Assembly: GCF_004088395.1 (NCBI RefSeq)
Contig: NZ_CP035107.1
Location: 2,185,001 to 2,249,000 of the forward strand
DNA from: Ornithobacterium rhinotracheale
GTDB lineage: Bacteria > Bacteroidota > Bacteroidia > Flavobacteriales > Weeksellaceae
Length of the DNA stretch: 64,000 nucleotides
Direction of reading: 5' to 3'
Below the pieces are notes generated by a model that saw nothing but the letters and a program-made list of their open reading frames with translations, had not been told where the DNA came from and did no database searches. A program made the translations under genes and the position numbers. Positions within the stretch are counted from its first letter, which is position 1, and every line of letters begins with the position of its first letter. Shown here piece after piece: positions 44,028-53,256 of the stretch.

Positions 44028-46862
44028 TTACACCACGATATTCACGATTTTGCCTGGTACCACGATGACTTTTTTCGGGGTTCGGTCTTCGAGATATTTA
44101 GCTGTTTGAGGGTCTTCCATCACGGCTTTTTCCACTTCTTCTTTGCTTAAATCGAGTGGTAATGAGAGGGTAAATCTCATTTTTCCGTTAAAGGAAATGG
44201 GGTATTCTTTATTATCTTCTTTCAAATATTTCTCTTCAAAAATAGGGTAGGGCTGGCGTGTAACGCTATCCTCATTGCCCAGAATGTGCCATAACTCTTC
44301 GGCTATGTGCGGAGCAAATGGCGAGAGCAAAATCACTAATGGCGAAAGGATTTCTACCTTGTTGCATTGTAATTTTTGCAAATCATTTACCGCAATCATA
44401 AAGGCCGAAATGGAGGTATTGAAGGAGAAATTCTCTATATCCTCAGTTACTTTTTGGATTAAAGTGTGCAGCACTTTCAGCTCCTCCTTGCTTGCGGGCA
44501 CATCGGAGATTTGGAGCTCATCTTTTTTAAAGAACAAACGCCACAGCTTTTTAAGGAACCCATTCACACCGCTGAGCCCGTTGGTAATCCACGGCTTAGA
44601 CTGCTCAATTGGGCCTAAAAACATTTCATACATACGCAAAGTATCGGCGCCATACTGCTCGCAAATATCATCTGGATTGACGACATTAAATTTCGATTTC
44701 GACATTTTTTCCACCTCGCGCGAAACATAAAATTTCCCATCATCGGAGAGAATAAATTCAGCATCTTTTAAATCATCTCGCCAATTTTTAAAGGCTTGCG
44801 TATCCAGCACATTGTTGCCACTCACAAAGCTCACATCAGCGTGAACAGGGCTTGTCTCATAGTCGCCCGCTTTATCCGCAGAGACATATTGATTGGTATT
44901 CTTCACGCGGTGAACAAATGCACTTTCGCCCAAAATCATTCCTTGATTGATTAGCTTTTTGAACGGCTCCTCTGAGTTTATAAAGCCTCTATCTTTTAAA
45001 AATTTAGTCCAAAATCGGCTGTATAGTAAATGCCCCGTAGCGTGCTCGCTTCCGCCAAGGTACAAATCCACATTTTGCCAGTAGTTTAAGGCTTCTTTTG
45101 AAGCTAAGCCTTCATCATTTTGCGGGTCCATATAGCGGAATTGATACCAAGAGCTTCCTGCCCAGCCAGGCATTGTATTTAGCTCTAAGGGGAACACTGT
45201 TTTTTCATTAATTAATGAATTTTCCACTACCTGATTTTTCTCGGTATCCCACGCCCAAGTGGTGGCTCGCCCAAGTGGTGGCTCGCCTGTTTCGGTGGGT
45301 AAATATTCGCTCACCTCGGGCAATACAAGTGGCAAATGCTCCTCGCTGATAACTTGTGGCGTGCCGTTGTTAAAATAAATAGGCACTGGCTCGCCCCAAT
45401 AGCGCTGGCGGCTGAATACGGCATCTCTTAATCTGTAATTAATTTTGGCTTTTCCTACGCCTAAACTTTCAATTTTTTCGATTGCCTTGTTCATGGCTTC
45501 TTTCACGGTGAGCCCATTCAAGAAATCAGAATTTTGCAAAGGCACCTTGGCTGTTTTATCGGTAAAGGCTTGCTCGCTGATGTCTACGCCCTCGAAAATG
45601 TTTTCGATGGGTAAATCAAAAGTTTTTGCAAAGGCATAATCACGCTCGTCGCCCACAGGCACCGCCATCACGGCGCCTGTGCCATAGCCTGCTAATACAT
45701 AATCGGCAATCCAAATGGGTATCTCTTTTCCGCTGATGGGGTTGATGGCATAGGCGCCTGTAAAGACTCCCGTTACGCGTTTCACCTCCGCCATACGCTC
45801 GCGCTCGCTGCGCTTGGAAGTTTCTTCAATATACGCCTCTATGGCTTGTTTTTGTGCGGGGGTGGTGAGCTGGCGCACTAAATCGTGCTCTGGGGCTAAG
45901 ACCATAAATGATACGCCAAAAATGGTATTGGGCCGTGTGGTGAATACTTCTATTTGGGTATCCTCTTGCCCTTTTACTTTAAATTTCACGGAGGCTCCTT
46001 TGGACTTGCCTATCCAATATTTTTGAGATTCTTTAAGCGCCTCCGTCCAGTCGAGGGCTTTTTCGTTGTATTCTATTCCGTTGAGCAATCTTTCGGCATA
46101 GGCGGTAATGCGCATCATCCACTGGCGCATTTTTTTGCGCACCACGGGGTAGCCGCCTCGCTCAGACACGCCATTGACTACCTCATCATTGGCAAGCACA
46201 GTGCCCAGTGCAGGGCACCAGTTCACCTCTGCCTCGGCAAGATAAGTGAGCCTGTATTTTAGTAATATTTCTGATTTTTCTTTGTCTGAAAAAGTTTGCC
46301 AATCTTCAGCTGTAAAACTTAGCGTATCTTCGTCGCAGGCAACATTTAAATTAGCATTTCCATTTTTTTCAAAATGTGCAATCAATTCGCTGATAGGCTT
46401 GGCTTTCTGGTCTTGATTACAAAAAAACGAATCAAATAATTGTAAGAAAATCCACTGTGTCCAGCGGTAATATTCTGGGTTAGAGGTGCGGATTTCCCTG
46501 TCCCAATCAAAGGAAAAACCTATCTTATCCAATTGCTCGCGGTAGCGCGCAATATTATCTCTGGTAGTGATGGCAGGGTGCTGCCCCGTCTGGATAGCAT
46601 ATTGCTCGGCAGGCAGCCCAAAACTATCATAGCCCATAGGGTGTAGCACATTAAACCCCTTGTGGCGCTTGTAGCGCGCATAAATATCCGAGGCGATGTA
46701 GCCCAGCGGGTGCCCCACGTGCAAGCCCGCGCCCGAAGGGTAGGGAAACATATCAAGCACATAAAATTTTGGCTTAGCTGAATCATTCTCCGCCTTATAA
46801 ATCTTATTCTCTGCCCAAAACTTTTGCCATTTGGGTTCTATTTCATTGGGTTGATATTGCAT
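44028..46862 (-). CDS. leuS: Leucine--tRNA ligase
   Basis: 944 residues, class I synthetase. Motifs: [16 protein letters not shown] (HIGH), the CP1 editing domain ([20 protein letters not shown] and [16 protein letters not shown]), and [14 protein letters not shown] (KMSKS), then the helical anticodon domain. A 16-bp tandem repeat at about 45255-45291 lies inside the coding sequence and encodes the normal [13 protein letters not shown] block. Longer than E. coli LeuRS (860), as in many Bacteroidota because of insertions around residues 160-210. Confidence 0.97.
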   Translation of the reverse strand: MQYQPNEIEPKWQKFWAENKIYKAENDSAKPKFYVLDMFPYPSGAGLHVGHPLGYIASDIYARYKRHKGFNVLHPMGYDSFGLPAEQYAIQTGQHPAITTRDNIARYREQLDKIGFSFDWDREIRTSNPEYYRWTQWIFLQLFDSFFCNQDQKAKPISELIAHFEKNGNANLNVACDEDTLSFTAEDWQTFSDKEKSEILLKYRLTYLAEAEVNWCPALGTVLANDEVVNGVSERGGYPVVRKKMRQWMMRITAYAERLLNGIEYNEKALDWTEALKESQKYWIGKSKGASVKFKVKGQEDTQIEVFTTRPNTIFGVSFMVLAPEHDLVRQLTTPAQKQAIEAYIEETSKRSERERMAEVKRVTGVFTGAYAINPISGKEIPIWIADYVLAGYGTGAVMAVPVGDERDYAFAKTFDLPIENIFEGVDISEQAFTDKTAKVPLQNSDFLNGLTVKEAMNKAIEKIESLGVGKAKINYRLRDAVFSRQRYWGEPVPIYFNNGTPQVISEEHLPLVLPEVSEYLPTETGEPPLGRATTWAWDTEKNQVVENSLINEKTVFPLELNTMPGWAGSSWYQFRYMDPQNDEGLASKEALNYWQNVDLYLGGSEHATGHLLYSRFWTKFLKDRGFINSEEPFKKLINQGMILGESAFVHRVKNTNQYVSADKAGDYETSPVHADVSFVSGNNVLDTQAFKNWRDDLKDAEFILSDDGKFYVSREVEKMSKSKFNVVNPDDICEQYGADTLRMYEMFLGPIEQSKPWITNGLSGVNGFLKKLWRLFFKKDELQISDVPASKEELKVLHTLIQKVTEDIENFSFNTSISAFMIAVNDLQKLQCNKVEILSPLVILLSPFAPHIAEELWHILGNEDSVTRQPYPIFEEKYLKEDNKEYPISFNGKMRFTLSLPLDLSKEEVEKAVMEDPQTAKYLEDRTPKKVIVVPGKIVNIVV

Positions 46863-47196
46863 AATTATTCGGAATAAATTAAGTAATCGTATCTATTGCG
46901 CGAAGGTAGTAATTTTTTTGAAGATTTAAAGATTGGATTTTTAACTTGTTTAAACTTAATTTTTTAACATTTCAAATGCTTTAAAAGTTGTAAACTGGTT
47001 GTGTTTAAAAGAATTTGAATGAAAAACCAAAATCGAAAATCGAAAAAGACCCTAACGGCTATTATTTTTAAGAAATTACTTTGTGCTCTTGTTAACTCAT
47101 TCCTCATCACTCCTTTCAATAAAAAACTCAGGTTAATAATAATCCTAAAAAATAAATACATTTGTGGTTGAAAATAATTTATAAAAAACATAAATT
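46863..47196. other. Gene-free stretch between leuS and the SDR remnant
   Basis: 334 bp, AT-rich. It holds the leuS promoter region (TACCTTCG on the minus strand near 46905, one mismatch from TAnnTTTG) and a plus-strand TACATTTG at 47157-47164 before the SDR remnant. A 75-codon minus-strand frame (46964-47191) has no recognisable features. Nothing else seen. Confidence 0.55.
47157..47164 (+). promoter_or_regulatory. -7 box before the SDR/chorismate mutase remnant
   Basis: TACATTTG, 32 bp before the ATG at 47197; no clear -33. It probably now drives the chimera and the following MBL-fold gene. Confidence 0.4.
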
Positions 47197-47344
47197 ATGC
47201 AAAATTTAAAAGACAAAGTCGTCATCTCTGGTGCATCATCAGGCATCGGCAAAGCCACCGCCTATAAACTGGGCAAAGCATGGGCGAAAATCGTGCTGGG
47301 TGTACGCCGTGAGAACAAGCTCAAAGCCATTTTGCAAAAAAATC
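47197..47344 (+). pseudogene. 5' fragment of an SDR oxidoreductase gene
   Basis: From the ATG the frame reads MQNLKDKVVISGASSGIGKA, the NAD(P)-binding start of short-chain dehydrogenases (GASSGIG), and continues through TAYKLGKAWAKIVLGVRREN to KLKAILQK. After about 48 codons similarity stops; the remaining two-thirds, including the catalytic YxxxK, is missing. The next bases belong to a chorismate mutase in another frame, so this is the left half of a deletion junction. Confidence 0.8.
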
Positions 47345-47461
47345 ATGCGATTAGGCGAAGAAAAAGGGCTGAGTGAGGAGTTCACCCGCAATCTGTTTAA
47401 GGTGATTCACCAAGAATCCATCAACCGTCAAGAGAAAGTAATTCAAGGAAAAAATGATTAA
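47345..47461 (+). pseudogene. 3' fragment of a chorismate mutase (AroQ/CM_2 type) gene
   Basis: The frame RLGEEKGLSEEFTRNLFKVI then HQESINRQEKVIQGKND matches the C-terminal helix of AroQ-type chorismate mutase domains (alone or fused to DAHP synthase), including the active-site Glu/Gln pattern of HQESINRQ. The N-terminal helix with its catalytic Arg is absent. It is in a different frame from the SDR fragment that precedes it. Its stop overlaps the start of the MBL-fold gene (ATGATTAA), so it may have been coupled to it. Confidence 0.7.
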
Positions 47462-48554
47462 AAAAATGCTTTACTTTATCCTCGCCCTTGTGGCAATTGT
47501 CCTTATTGGGGGGCTTGTTTTCATCAATCAAGCTAAGTTTGGCAAACTCCCTGCGGGGGAACGATTGGCACGCATCGAGCAGTCGCCGAATTATAAAAAC
47601 GGAAAATTCCAAAATCTTTCGCCTACGCCCACGCTTTCCAATCCCGACAAGTCGATGCTTGCCTCTCTGTGGGAATTTCTCTTCAACAAACCTAAAAATA
47701 TTAAACCCTCAGCGCCCATTCCGCACATCAAAACGGATTTGCGCACCTTGCCTACCGACCAAGAAATCGCCGTATGGCTGGGGCATTCCTCGTACCTGAT
47801 TCAAACCCACGGTAAGCGTTTTTTAATCGACCCTGTGCTGGTGAGCGGCTCACCCGTTGGTTTTTCCAACCCGATGTTTGACGGCTCTAATCCCTTTGCG
47901 CCGGAGGATTTGCCCGAGGTGGATTTCCTCATCATCACCCACGACCATTGGGATCACTTGGATTACGACACGGTGAAAACCCTCAAAGGCAAAGTAGGCA
48001 AAATCATTTGTCCGCTTGGCGTGGGGGCGCACTTCGAGCATTGGGGCTTCCCTGCGGAAATTATTTTGGAGATGGACTGGAACCAGCACGCCGATTTGGG
48101 CAGTGGTTTTTCGGTGGATTGCCTCCCCACGCGGCACGCTTCTGGTAGAGGACTGATGCAAAACAAAAGCCTTTGGGCGAGCTTTATGCTTCAAACCCCA
48201 ACGCAACACATTTTTATTGGTGGTGATAGTGGCTACGACACGCATTTTGCACAAATTGCCCAGCGCTTCCCCAACATTGATATTGCTTTTCTGGAAAACG
48301 GGCAGTACAACACCGATTGGGCATACATTCACCTTTTGCCCGAGGATTTGGTGCGTGTGGCGCAGACCCTTCACCCCAAGCGCATCATCGCCGTGCATAA
48401 CAGCAAATTTGCCCTTGCCCGCCACCCTTGGGACGAGCCGATGGAGCTTTTTTATCAAGCCTCGCAACAGCATCATTTTCCGCTCAGCACGCCCCAAATT
48501 GGCGAAATCATCCAGCTGAACAACCCCGAGCAACATTTTGAAAAATGGTGGTAG
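47454..48554 (+). CDS. MBL-fold metal-dependent hydrolase (UlaG/NAPE-PLD-like)
   Basis: 366 residues with an N-terminal membrane helix or signal anchor (MLYFILALVAIVLIGGLVFI). The metallo-beta-lactamase fold shows WLGHSSYLIQTHGKRFLIDP, the metal motif THDHWDHLD, LPTRHASGRG, and FIGGDSGYD, with a late AVHNSKFALARHPW. This arrangement is closest to NAPE-PLD/RomA-type hydrolases. Richer in G and C than the surrounding chromosome. It is intact, in contrast to its immediate neighbours. Substrate unknown. Confidence 0.85.
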   Translation: MIKKMLYFILALVAIVLIGGLVFINQAKFGKLPAGERLARIEQSPNYKNGKFQNLSPTPTLSNPDKSMLASLWEFLFNKPKNIKPSAPIPHIKTDLRTLPTDQEIAVWLGHSSYLIQTHGKRFLIDPVLVSGSPVGFSNPMFDGSNPFAPEDLPEVDFLIITHDHWDHLDYDTVKTLKGKVGKIICPLGVGAHFEHWGFPAEIILEMDWNQHADLGSGFSVDCLPTRHASGRGLMQNKSLWASFMLQTPTQHIFIGGDSGYDTHFAQIAQRFPNIDIAFLENGQYNTDWAYIHLLPEDLVRVAQTLHPKRIIAVHNSKFALARHPWDEPMELFYQASQQHHFPLSTPQIGEIIQLNNPEQHFEKWW

Positions 48555-48685
48555 TAGGCGCACGCATAGCGTGATTTTTATTTTAGCCAGTGTAGGCAGG
48601 CGTTTATATTGTCTTATATAGAGAAAAATAAAAACTTCTGTCTGGCGGTTGTTTCTTTTCCAAAAAATGGATGGTTTACCCCAGC

Positions 48686-49591
48686 CTAAATAGGTGCTTG
48701 AGGGCGTTCTATTTTTCGGAAAGTTTTGGGGGGAATGCCCTTCATTCGGGTGAAGAATTTGGTAAAGGCAGCGGGGTCGGAAAAATGCAAGTCTTCCGCT
48801 AGTTGATTCATACTGATGTCGGTGTTTTTGAGCTGATGTACCGCTTGGGCAAGCAGTGCGTGCTGTATGAAACTCATAGCCGTGCGCCCGCTTACTTGTT
48901 TTACAATTCGTGAGAGGTAGGTAGTGGTGATGCTGAGTTTTTCGGCATACAAAACAAGGCTGTGTTGCTGGGCAAAATGCCGTGTAACCAGTGCGACGAA
49001 CTGTGTAAAAAGGGCTTCTACGCGGCTCTTTACTTTGCGCTGGGCAATGTGCTTGCCTTGTATGTGTAGCAAATCGATGCAGAAAACTTGGCACAGAGCA
49101 AAGAGGGCTTCGCGCTGGAAATCACTCGTAAAATCAATATGTTGGTTAATCATTTGCAATATTCGCAGAAGGAAGTGCGCGTCTGTTGCCGAGAGGCTCA
49201 TTCCCGTTTGCCCTAATTCTGCCACGGGGAAATAAATAGCCCGAATCATATAATTGATAAAAGGCGCTTGGCTCAGCAGGTTTTGGTCAATCATCAAACA
49301 AAAAGCCTCAAAATCCTCGGAGGCAGTAATGACTTCTGTCGGAGTCATCGTTGGGACTTCGGTGATGATGCTATTTTCGGAATAAGTTTTTATATCCCCT
49401 TGATGTCTTAGCTGAATACTTCCTTTTAAGACAAGCGTAAACATATACAAAGGCATATCACGAAAGCCGGTATGCTGTGTTACATCATCTTTTTGCAGAG
49501 GTAGGCAGGCAATTTGGTTATTCCAAGTGGGTTTGGGCTTAGAGCTGGGGCTAAGTGCTATGAGTTGAGATAAGTTCAGCTTTTCGTACAT
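48686..49591 (-). CDS. AraC family transcriptional regulator
   Basis: 301 residues. N-terminal cupin-like sensor (about 1-160) and a C-terminal pair of helix-turn-helices: LVLYAEKLSITTTYLSRIVK and MNQLAEDLHFSDPAAFTKFF, ending in the family signature KGIPPKTFRK. I use the ATG at 49591; the frame extends upstream to 49669, but those residues overlap the promoter region. Divergent from the broken NmrA-type gene, an arrangement typical of regulator and target. Relatively GC-rich. Confidence 0.9.
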   Translation of the reverse strand: MYEKLNLSQLIALSPSSKPKPTWNNQIACLPLQKDDVTQHTGFRDMPLYMFTLVLKGSIQLRHQGDIKTYSENSIITEVPTMTPTEVITASEDFEAFCLMIDQNLLSQAPFINYMIRAIYFPVAELGQTGMSLSATDAHFLLRILQMINQHIDFTSDFQREALFALCQVFCIDLLHIQGKHIAQRKVKSRVEALFTQFVALVTRHFAQQHSLVLYAEKLSITTTYLSRIVKQVSGRTAMSFIQHALLAQAVHQLKNTDISMNQLAEDLHFSDPAAFTKFFTRMKGIPPKTFRKIERPQAPI

Positions 49592-49671
49592 CGGGAGCGT
49601 TTTTTGCGCAGGCAAAGATACGCATAAAATCAAATGGTTTCGTTTCAGACAAATTTTGTGCGGTTTCAAAC

Positions 49672-49703
49672 TTTGCCCAAGCCTACCCTGCGCCGTACCT
49701 TTG
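49672..49703 (+). promoter_or_regulatory. Promoter of the NmrA-type reductase gene
   Basis: TTTG (49672-49675), 20 bp, TACCTTTG (49696-49703). It has the same layout as the rimP promoter and lies between the divergent AraC gene and the ATG at 49774. Confidence 0.7.
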
Positions 49704-49773
49704 TCTCATCAAATAAAAAGCCCAGAGAAACGGTAAAAAATCATTCAATAAACAATTATAAAAGAATAAGCCC

Positions 49774-50611
49774 ATGAGCAAAAATATTATGGTAACAGGC
49801 GCTAGCGGAGGATACGGAGGCTACGCCATTGAATTTCTGAAAAAGATAGCCCCAGAAGCTAACATTTATGCACTGGTGAAAGACCCTAAAATTGTCGCAC
49901 CACTTAAAGAGAAAGGCTTTAAAGTACGTGTGGCAGATTATGCCGACCTTCATACCCTTACCCAAGCCTTTGAAGGGATTGACAGACTGCTATTTGTTTC
50001 TATTCCTGTGTATGAAATTCAGAAAAATGTAGTAACAGCAGCTAAAAACATTGGAGTTAAGTACTTGGCGTATACTAGTATCTATGCGGCAGAGCAACAA
50101 AAATTAGGATTAGAAATTAACCATAGAGCCACAGAAAAACTCATTGCCGAATCAGGCATTCCGTATGTGATTTTGCGTAACAGTTGGTATTTTAATTTAT
50201 TTGAAGGCTTCGTCAATATGGCAAAACAATCGGGGCATTTTTGGTACAGTACGGGCGAGCATAAAATTACCGTAGCCTTAAGCCGAAGTGGGTGCAAAAA
50301 TCATTGCACAAGGCACGCGCACGGGAATTATTGAACTGGCTAGCCGTCCGTTTACTTTTCAGGAATTTGCACAAGCCACAGAAAAGGCTTTGGGGTATAG
50401 GTTGCAAATGAGCAAGGTTTCTTTTGAAACACTCAAAAACAATGTGGAAAAACTATCGCTTACTCCATTAGAGTTAATGATGATTACTAATTTTACTCAA
50501 TATATGTTAAATGGCAACAATGGCGAGGATATAGCCACTCCCACCGAATTTGAAGCTATTCTAGGGCGTCCTCTCACCTCTCTATCAGAAGTCCTCAAAG
50601 AATTTATTTAA
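49774..50611 (+). pseudogene. NmrA/QorB-type NAD(P)-dependent reductase gene with an internal frameshift
   Basis: First frame (49774-50334): Rossmann start IMVTGASGGYGGYAIEFL, then AYTSIYAAEQQ, HRATEKLIAESGIPYVILRN and WYSTGEHKITVAL, after which it loses family similarity. Second frame, from about 50284: AEVGAKIIAQGTRTGIIELA, then SRPFTFQEFAQATEKALGY to the stop at 50611. Family members read from the GE(H)KI block through a DLAE segment into this C-terminal part, so a few codons plus a frame change have been lost near 50276-50292. Probably inactive. Divergent from an AraC regulator. Confidence 0.8.
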
Positions 50612-50634
50612 AAAAATCTTATGTAAAAGGAACT

Positions 50635-50675
50635 ATCCACCTGAAATACACTAGGCTTTTAGGTGGATTTTTTTT
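50635..50675 (+). terminator. Terminator after the broken reductase gene
   Basis: 8-bp stem ATCCACCT (50635-50642) with AGGTGGAT (50661-50668), an 18-nt loop, then eight Ts. Confidence 0.75.
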
Positions 50676-50718
50676 ACCCGTGCTGGAATTAAATTTTACA
50701 CGAAAGTAACTGCTTGTA

Positions 50719-50910
50719 TTGGTTACCGTAAAACACCCCAAACACCCCAAAACCCTCCAAATCTTCCTGCCCACAGGCGAAGCCTTTCAAGGAGAAAGCG
50801 TTTCACGCCACAGCGTGCGTTATCAAGATGAATATCGCAAAGAAAACGGGCAATGGCTGATCAGCAAACGCACAGCGCACTTTATGATCATAGAGGGTTT
50901 AAATTCCTCA
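50719..50910 (+). pseudogene. Fragment of a SnoaL/NTF2-like protein gene
   Basis: The frame contains LPTGEAFQGESVSRHSVRYQ then DEYRKENGQWLISKRTAHFM, resembling the last two strands of SnoaL-like domains, where an Arg-Tyr-Asp-(D/E) segment precedes a Gly-x-Trp strand and a basic patch. The N-terminal half is missing: there is no start codon with a reasonable context before 50719 (a TTG). Similarity stops at about 50905, where an alpha/beta hydrolase fragment follows in another frame. Confidence 0.6.
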
Positions 50911-50917
50911 GCAAAAG

Positions 50918-51097
50918 ATGATGGCAAGACGTGCCCATACAGGGCATGGAGAAATGCTGTATTCAGCAGATGGCTATATCACCGCTTGGTTGATGTGGCA
51001 ATTAAAAGGAGATGTGAACGCACAAAAGGCATTTGTTGGCAAAAATGCAGAAATCCGCACCAATCCAAACTATCAAGATATTAAAACAGATTTGTAG
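50918..51097 (+). pseudogene. 3' fragment of an alpha/beta hydrolase gene
   Basis: From 50918 the frame reads MMARRAHTGHGEMLYSADGY, ITAWLMWQLKGDVNAQKAFV and GKNAEIRTNPNYQDIKTDL to TAG at 51095-51097. This is the C-terminal end of a family of alpha/beta hydrolases, with the catalytic His in the AHTGHGEM turn. The catalytic Ser and Asp regions are absent. It lies in a different frame from the SnoaL-like fragment upstream. Confidence 0.7.
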
Positions 51098-51540
51098 CAT
51101 TGATTGTTGATCAAAAAACCGAAAAGGAAAATTTTATTCATAGTATTAAAATAGCCTTGAAACGCAAAAGCGGTTCAAGGTTATTTTTTTAGCCATTTTC
51201 CATTTCAATAAGCATTTAAGAGGGCTGTTTAGTGGAGGTTGAATATTTTTTATTGAAAAGCTCTTACTATACATTGCTGTTCAACAAATTATCTTATTTT
51301 TGTAAAAAGTCAGTGTTGTTAAACAATTTTGATTAGGGAGCTAAACCTTATAAGTTAGGATTGGGGACGCTCTTGTGGCGGTATCAGGTTGCTGCTCAGG
51401 CATTTGCTCATAAGCGATGAAAAAATTATCTTTGTAGGCTTTTTGCTAACAAATAAACGATGATACGGCGGATTTTAGGTCAGCCCATTCAGGTGGGTTA
51501 TTTTTTGCAAAACAACAATGATTAAAGTTAATATACATTT
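51098..51540. other. Gene-free stretch before the LtrA-family gene
   Basis: 443 bp. It holds the terminator at 51150-51190 and, just before the LtrA gene, a short inverted repeat AGCCCA / TGGGTT followed by ATTTTTT (about 51482-51506) that looks like a weak terminator or leader hairpin. Degraded remains in between carry no recognisable frame. Confidence 0.5.
51150..51190 (+). terminator. Terminator after the hydrolase fragment
   Basis: 16-bp stem AATAGCCTTGAAACGC with GCGGTTCAAGGTTATT (two mismatches) around AAAA, then a T tract. Confidence 0.85.
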
Positions 51541-52770
51541 ATGAAAATCTATAAAATCCCGATGATTGGGCGGGCAGTGGACGAGAAACACAGGGCTGCC
51601 ACGCCGCTGGAACTCTTTTTTGATTTGATATTCGTGATCGCCATCGCTTCGGCAGCGAGCGGACTGCATCATTACTTGGCGTCGCACCACTTTTGGGAAG
51701 GGGCGGTGCTGTATGTGCAGATGTTTTTCTACATTTGGTGGGCGTGGATGAACTTCACTTGGTTCGCCTCCGCTTATGATACCGACGATACGCCGTTCCG
51801 GCTGACCACCTTCCTCCAAATGTTTGGGGCACTGGTCTTTGCCGTGGGCATTAAGCAGATGTTTGCCACCAATCCCAGCTTTACGGCGGGCATCATTGGC
51901 TATATCATTATGCGGGTGGCGATGGTCATTCACTGGCTGCGGGCGGCACGAGAGTCGGCGGTGGATAAGAAAGTAAACTACCGCTATGCGTGGGGTGTGG
52001 GCTTGGCACAGGTGGGCTGGACGCTGTGGTACCTCCTGCCAATGGCATATGATGACAAATCTTGGATGATACCGCTACTAATCTTGGCGGAAATGTCCGT
52101 GCCTGTCATCGCCGAAGGAAATCGCCTAAGCACCACTTGGCACCCCCACCACATTGCCGAACGCTACGGTCTCCTTACCATCATCGTACTGGGCGAGGGC
52201 TTATTAGGCACGGCGAATACCATTGGCAATCTCATCAGCGATGAAGTGAGCTGGGGCAAGGTGATTCTGCCACTTGGCGTGAGCGCATCGGGCTTGATTT
52301 TTGCCCTTTGGTGGATTTATTTTGACATTCCTTGGGCGAAGATTTTGGAGCGAAACCGCACCCGTCGCGTAGGCTTCCTCTTTGGGTATGCACATTATTT
52401 CGTGTTTGCCTCGTTGGCAGCGGTGGGCAGTGCGTTGGAGCTGGTTGCCGATGCTGCACAGCAATACTATCTGCCCAGTAGCACGCACATAGAGCATCCT
52501 GTCTCCCGCCTTTTTGCGATGGTCGTTTTGTCCATCACCTTGGGCGTTTATTTAGTGAGCATCAGCCTGTTGAAAATCACGACGACCGAAAATTCCTCAA
52601 CCAACCGAATGGCACTTTGGCTCGGACTCTTGGTAAGTGCCTTGCCTGCGGTCTTGGTGTATTTCCGTTTGCCGATGATGGTCTCCTTGGGCATCACCGT
52701 ACTGGGCATCATCGCCTATATCCAGCTCTGCAACTGGGAAAGTTGCGAACGCACGATTAAGAAACGCTAA
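51541..52770 (+). CDS. Low temperature requirement A (LtrA) family membrane protein
   Basis: 409 residues with about 11 transmembrane helices. Family blocks: AATPLELFFDLIFVIAIASA, FFYIWWAWMNFTWFASAYDT and EMSVPVIAEG, then HIAERYGLLTIIVLGEGLL. LtrA was named from a Listeria cold-growth mutant; its biochemical role is unknown. The gene is clearly richer in G and C than the surrounding chromosome, uses GGC, GCG and CTG freely, and is bracketed by decayed genes and IS remains, all signs of horizontal acquisition. Confidence 0.88.
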   Translation: MKIYKIPMIGRAVDEKHRAATPLELFFDLIFVIAIASAASGLHHYLASHHFWEGAVLYVQMFFYIWWAWMNFTWFASAYDTDDTPFRLTTFLQMFGALVFAVGIKQMFATNPSFTAGIIGYIIMRVAMVIHWLRAARESAVDKKVNYRYAWGVGLAQVGWTLWYLLPMAYDDKSWMIPLLILAEMSVPVIAEGNRLSTTWHPHHIAERYGLLTIIVLGEGLLGTANTIGNLISDEVSWGKVILPLGVSASGLIFALWWIYFDIPWAKILERNRTRRVGFLFGYAHYFVFASLAAVGSALELVADAAQQYYLPSSTHIEHPVSRLFAMVVLSITLGVYLVSISLLKITTTENSSTNRMALWLGLLVSALPAVLVYFRLPMMVSLGITVLGIIAYIQLCNWESCERTIKKR

Positions 52771-52825
52771 TTTCCCTGCTTATCATCAGCGTTAAGAACA
52801 AAGAAGGCCTGAGATTATAAACTTA

Positions 52826-53079
52826 GAGCAAGGTAGCCAGCACACCTCGAAACATTAGATGGAAAGGGAAGAGCCACGGATAACATTTATATTGAATGCT
52901 TTTTTAGAACCATAAAATATGATTATATTGAGCTCAATCCCATGGAATCGGACTAGGATTTGTACCAAAGCATTAAAGATTTTATTGAAAATTACAAGAA
53001 AAGAAAGCATAAAGGAACGAATCTAAACTCCAAAAATTATTTAATTTTGAAAGAAAAAAGCGAGCTAAAATATGCTTAA
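52826..53079 (+). pseudogene. Remnant of an IS3-family transposase (OrfB, rve domain)
   Basis: Short frame EQGSQHTSK resembles the DQGSQYTSK motif of IS3/IS150 OrfB integrases. After a frame change the sequence reads DGKGRATDNIYIECFFRTIK then YDYIELNPMESD, an in-frame TAG, and DLYQSIKDFIENYKKRKHKG to TAA at 53077-53079. The DNxxxEx motif includes the catalytic Glu. The N-terminal two-thirds is missing, and at least one frameshift and one stop are present, so the element is dead. Confidence 0.8.
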
Positions 53080-53248
53080 CTTTGATCCAACCTATTGGGA
53101 TACGGTATAATGTTTCATTGATTTCATTTAAAAACGGCAAAGAAATCAGCGAAATTTGATTCAGAGCTAAACAATTAAATACTCCATTTTTATTGCCTAA
53201 ACAAGAAGAAGTGAAAGCTGAGTTAAGAAAAATTCTTTCTCAAACAGC

Positions 53249-53256
53249 TAAATAAA
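53249..53256 (+). repeat. Left copy of the 8-bp target-site duplication
   Basis: TAAATAAA directly before the left terminal inverted repeat of the IS982 structure; the identical 8 bp occur at 55058-55065. Confidence 0.8.

Larger units (their letters stand above)
52771..53256. other. IS-remnant stretch between LtrA gene and IS982 element
   Basis: 486 bp. It contains the IS3-family transposase remnant (52826-53079). At about 53145-53251 there is an unassigned stretch that reads FRAKQLNTPFLLPKQEEVKA then ELRKILSQTAK and ends at TAA 53253-53255, with an in-frame TGA upstream. The IS982 insertion lies directly after that stop. Confidence 0.55.

Noticed and set aside
46964-47191. 75-codon minus-strand frame between leuS and the SDR remnant
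   Set aside because: AT-rich, no motif, no good start context.
47850-49094. 414-codon minus-strand open frame
   Set aside because: Lies opposite the MBL-fold gene (with its metal motif THDHWDHLD) and overlaps the AraC gene in another frame. The translation has no domain pattern.
51482-51506. Hairpin before the LtrA-family gene as a riboswitch
   Set aside because: Short 6-bp stem with a wobble pair and a 6-nt loop; too weak to support more than a terminator-like remnant.
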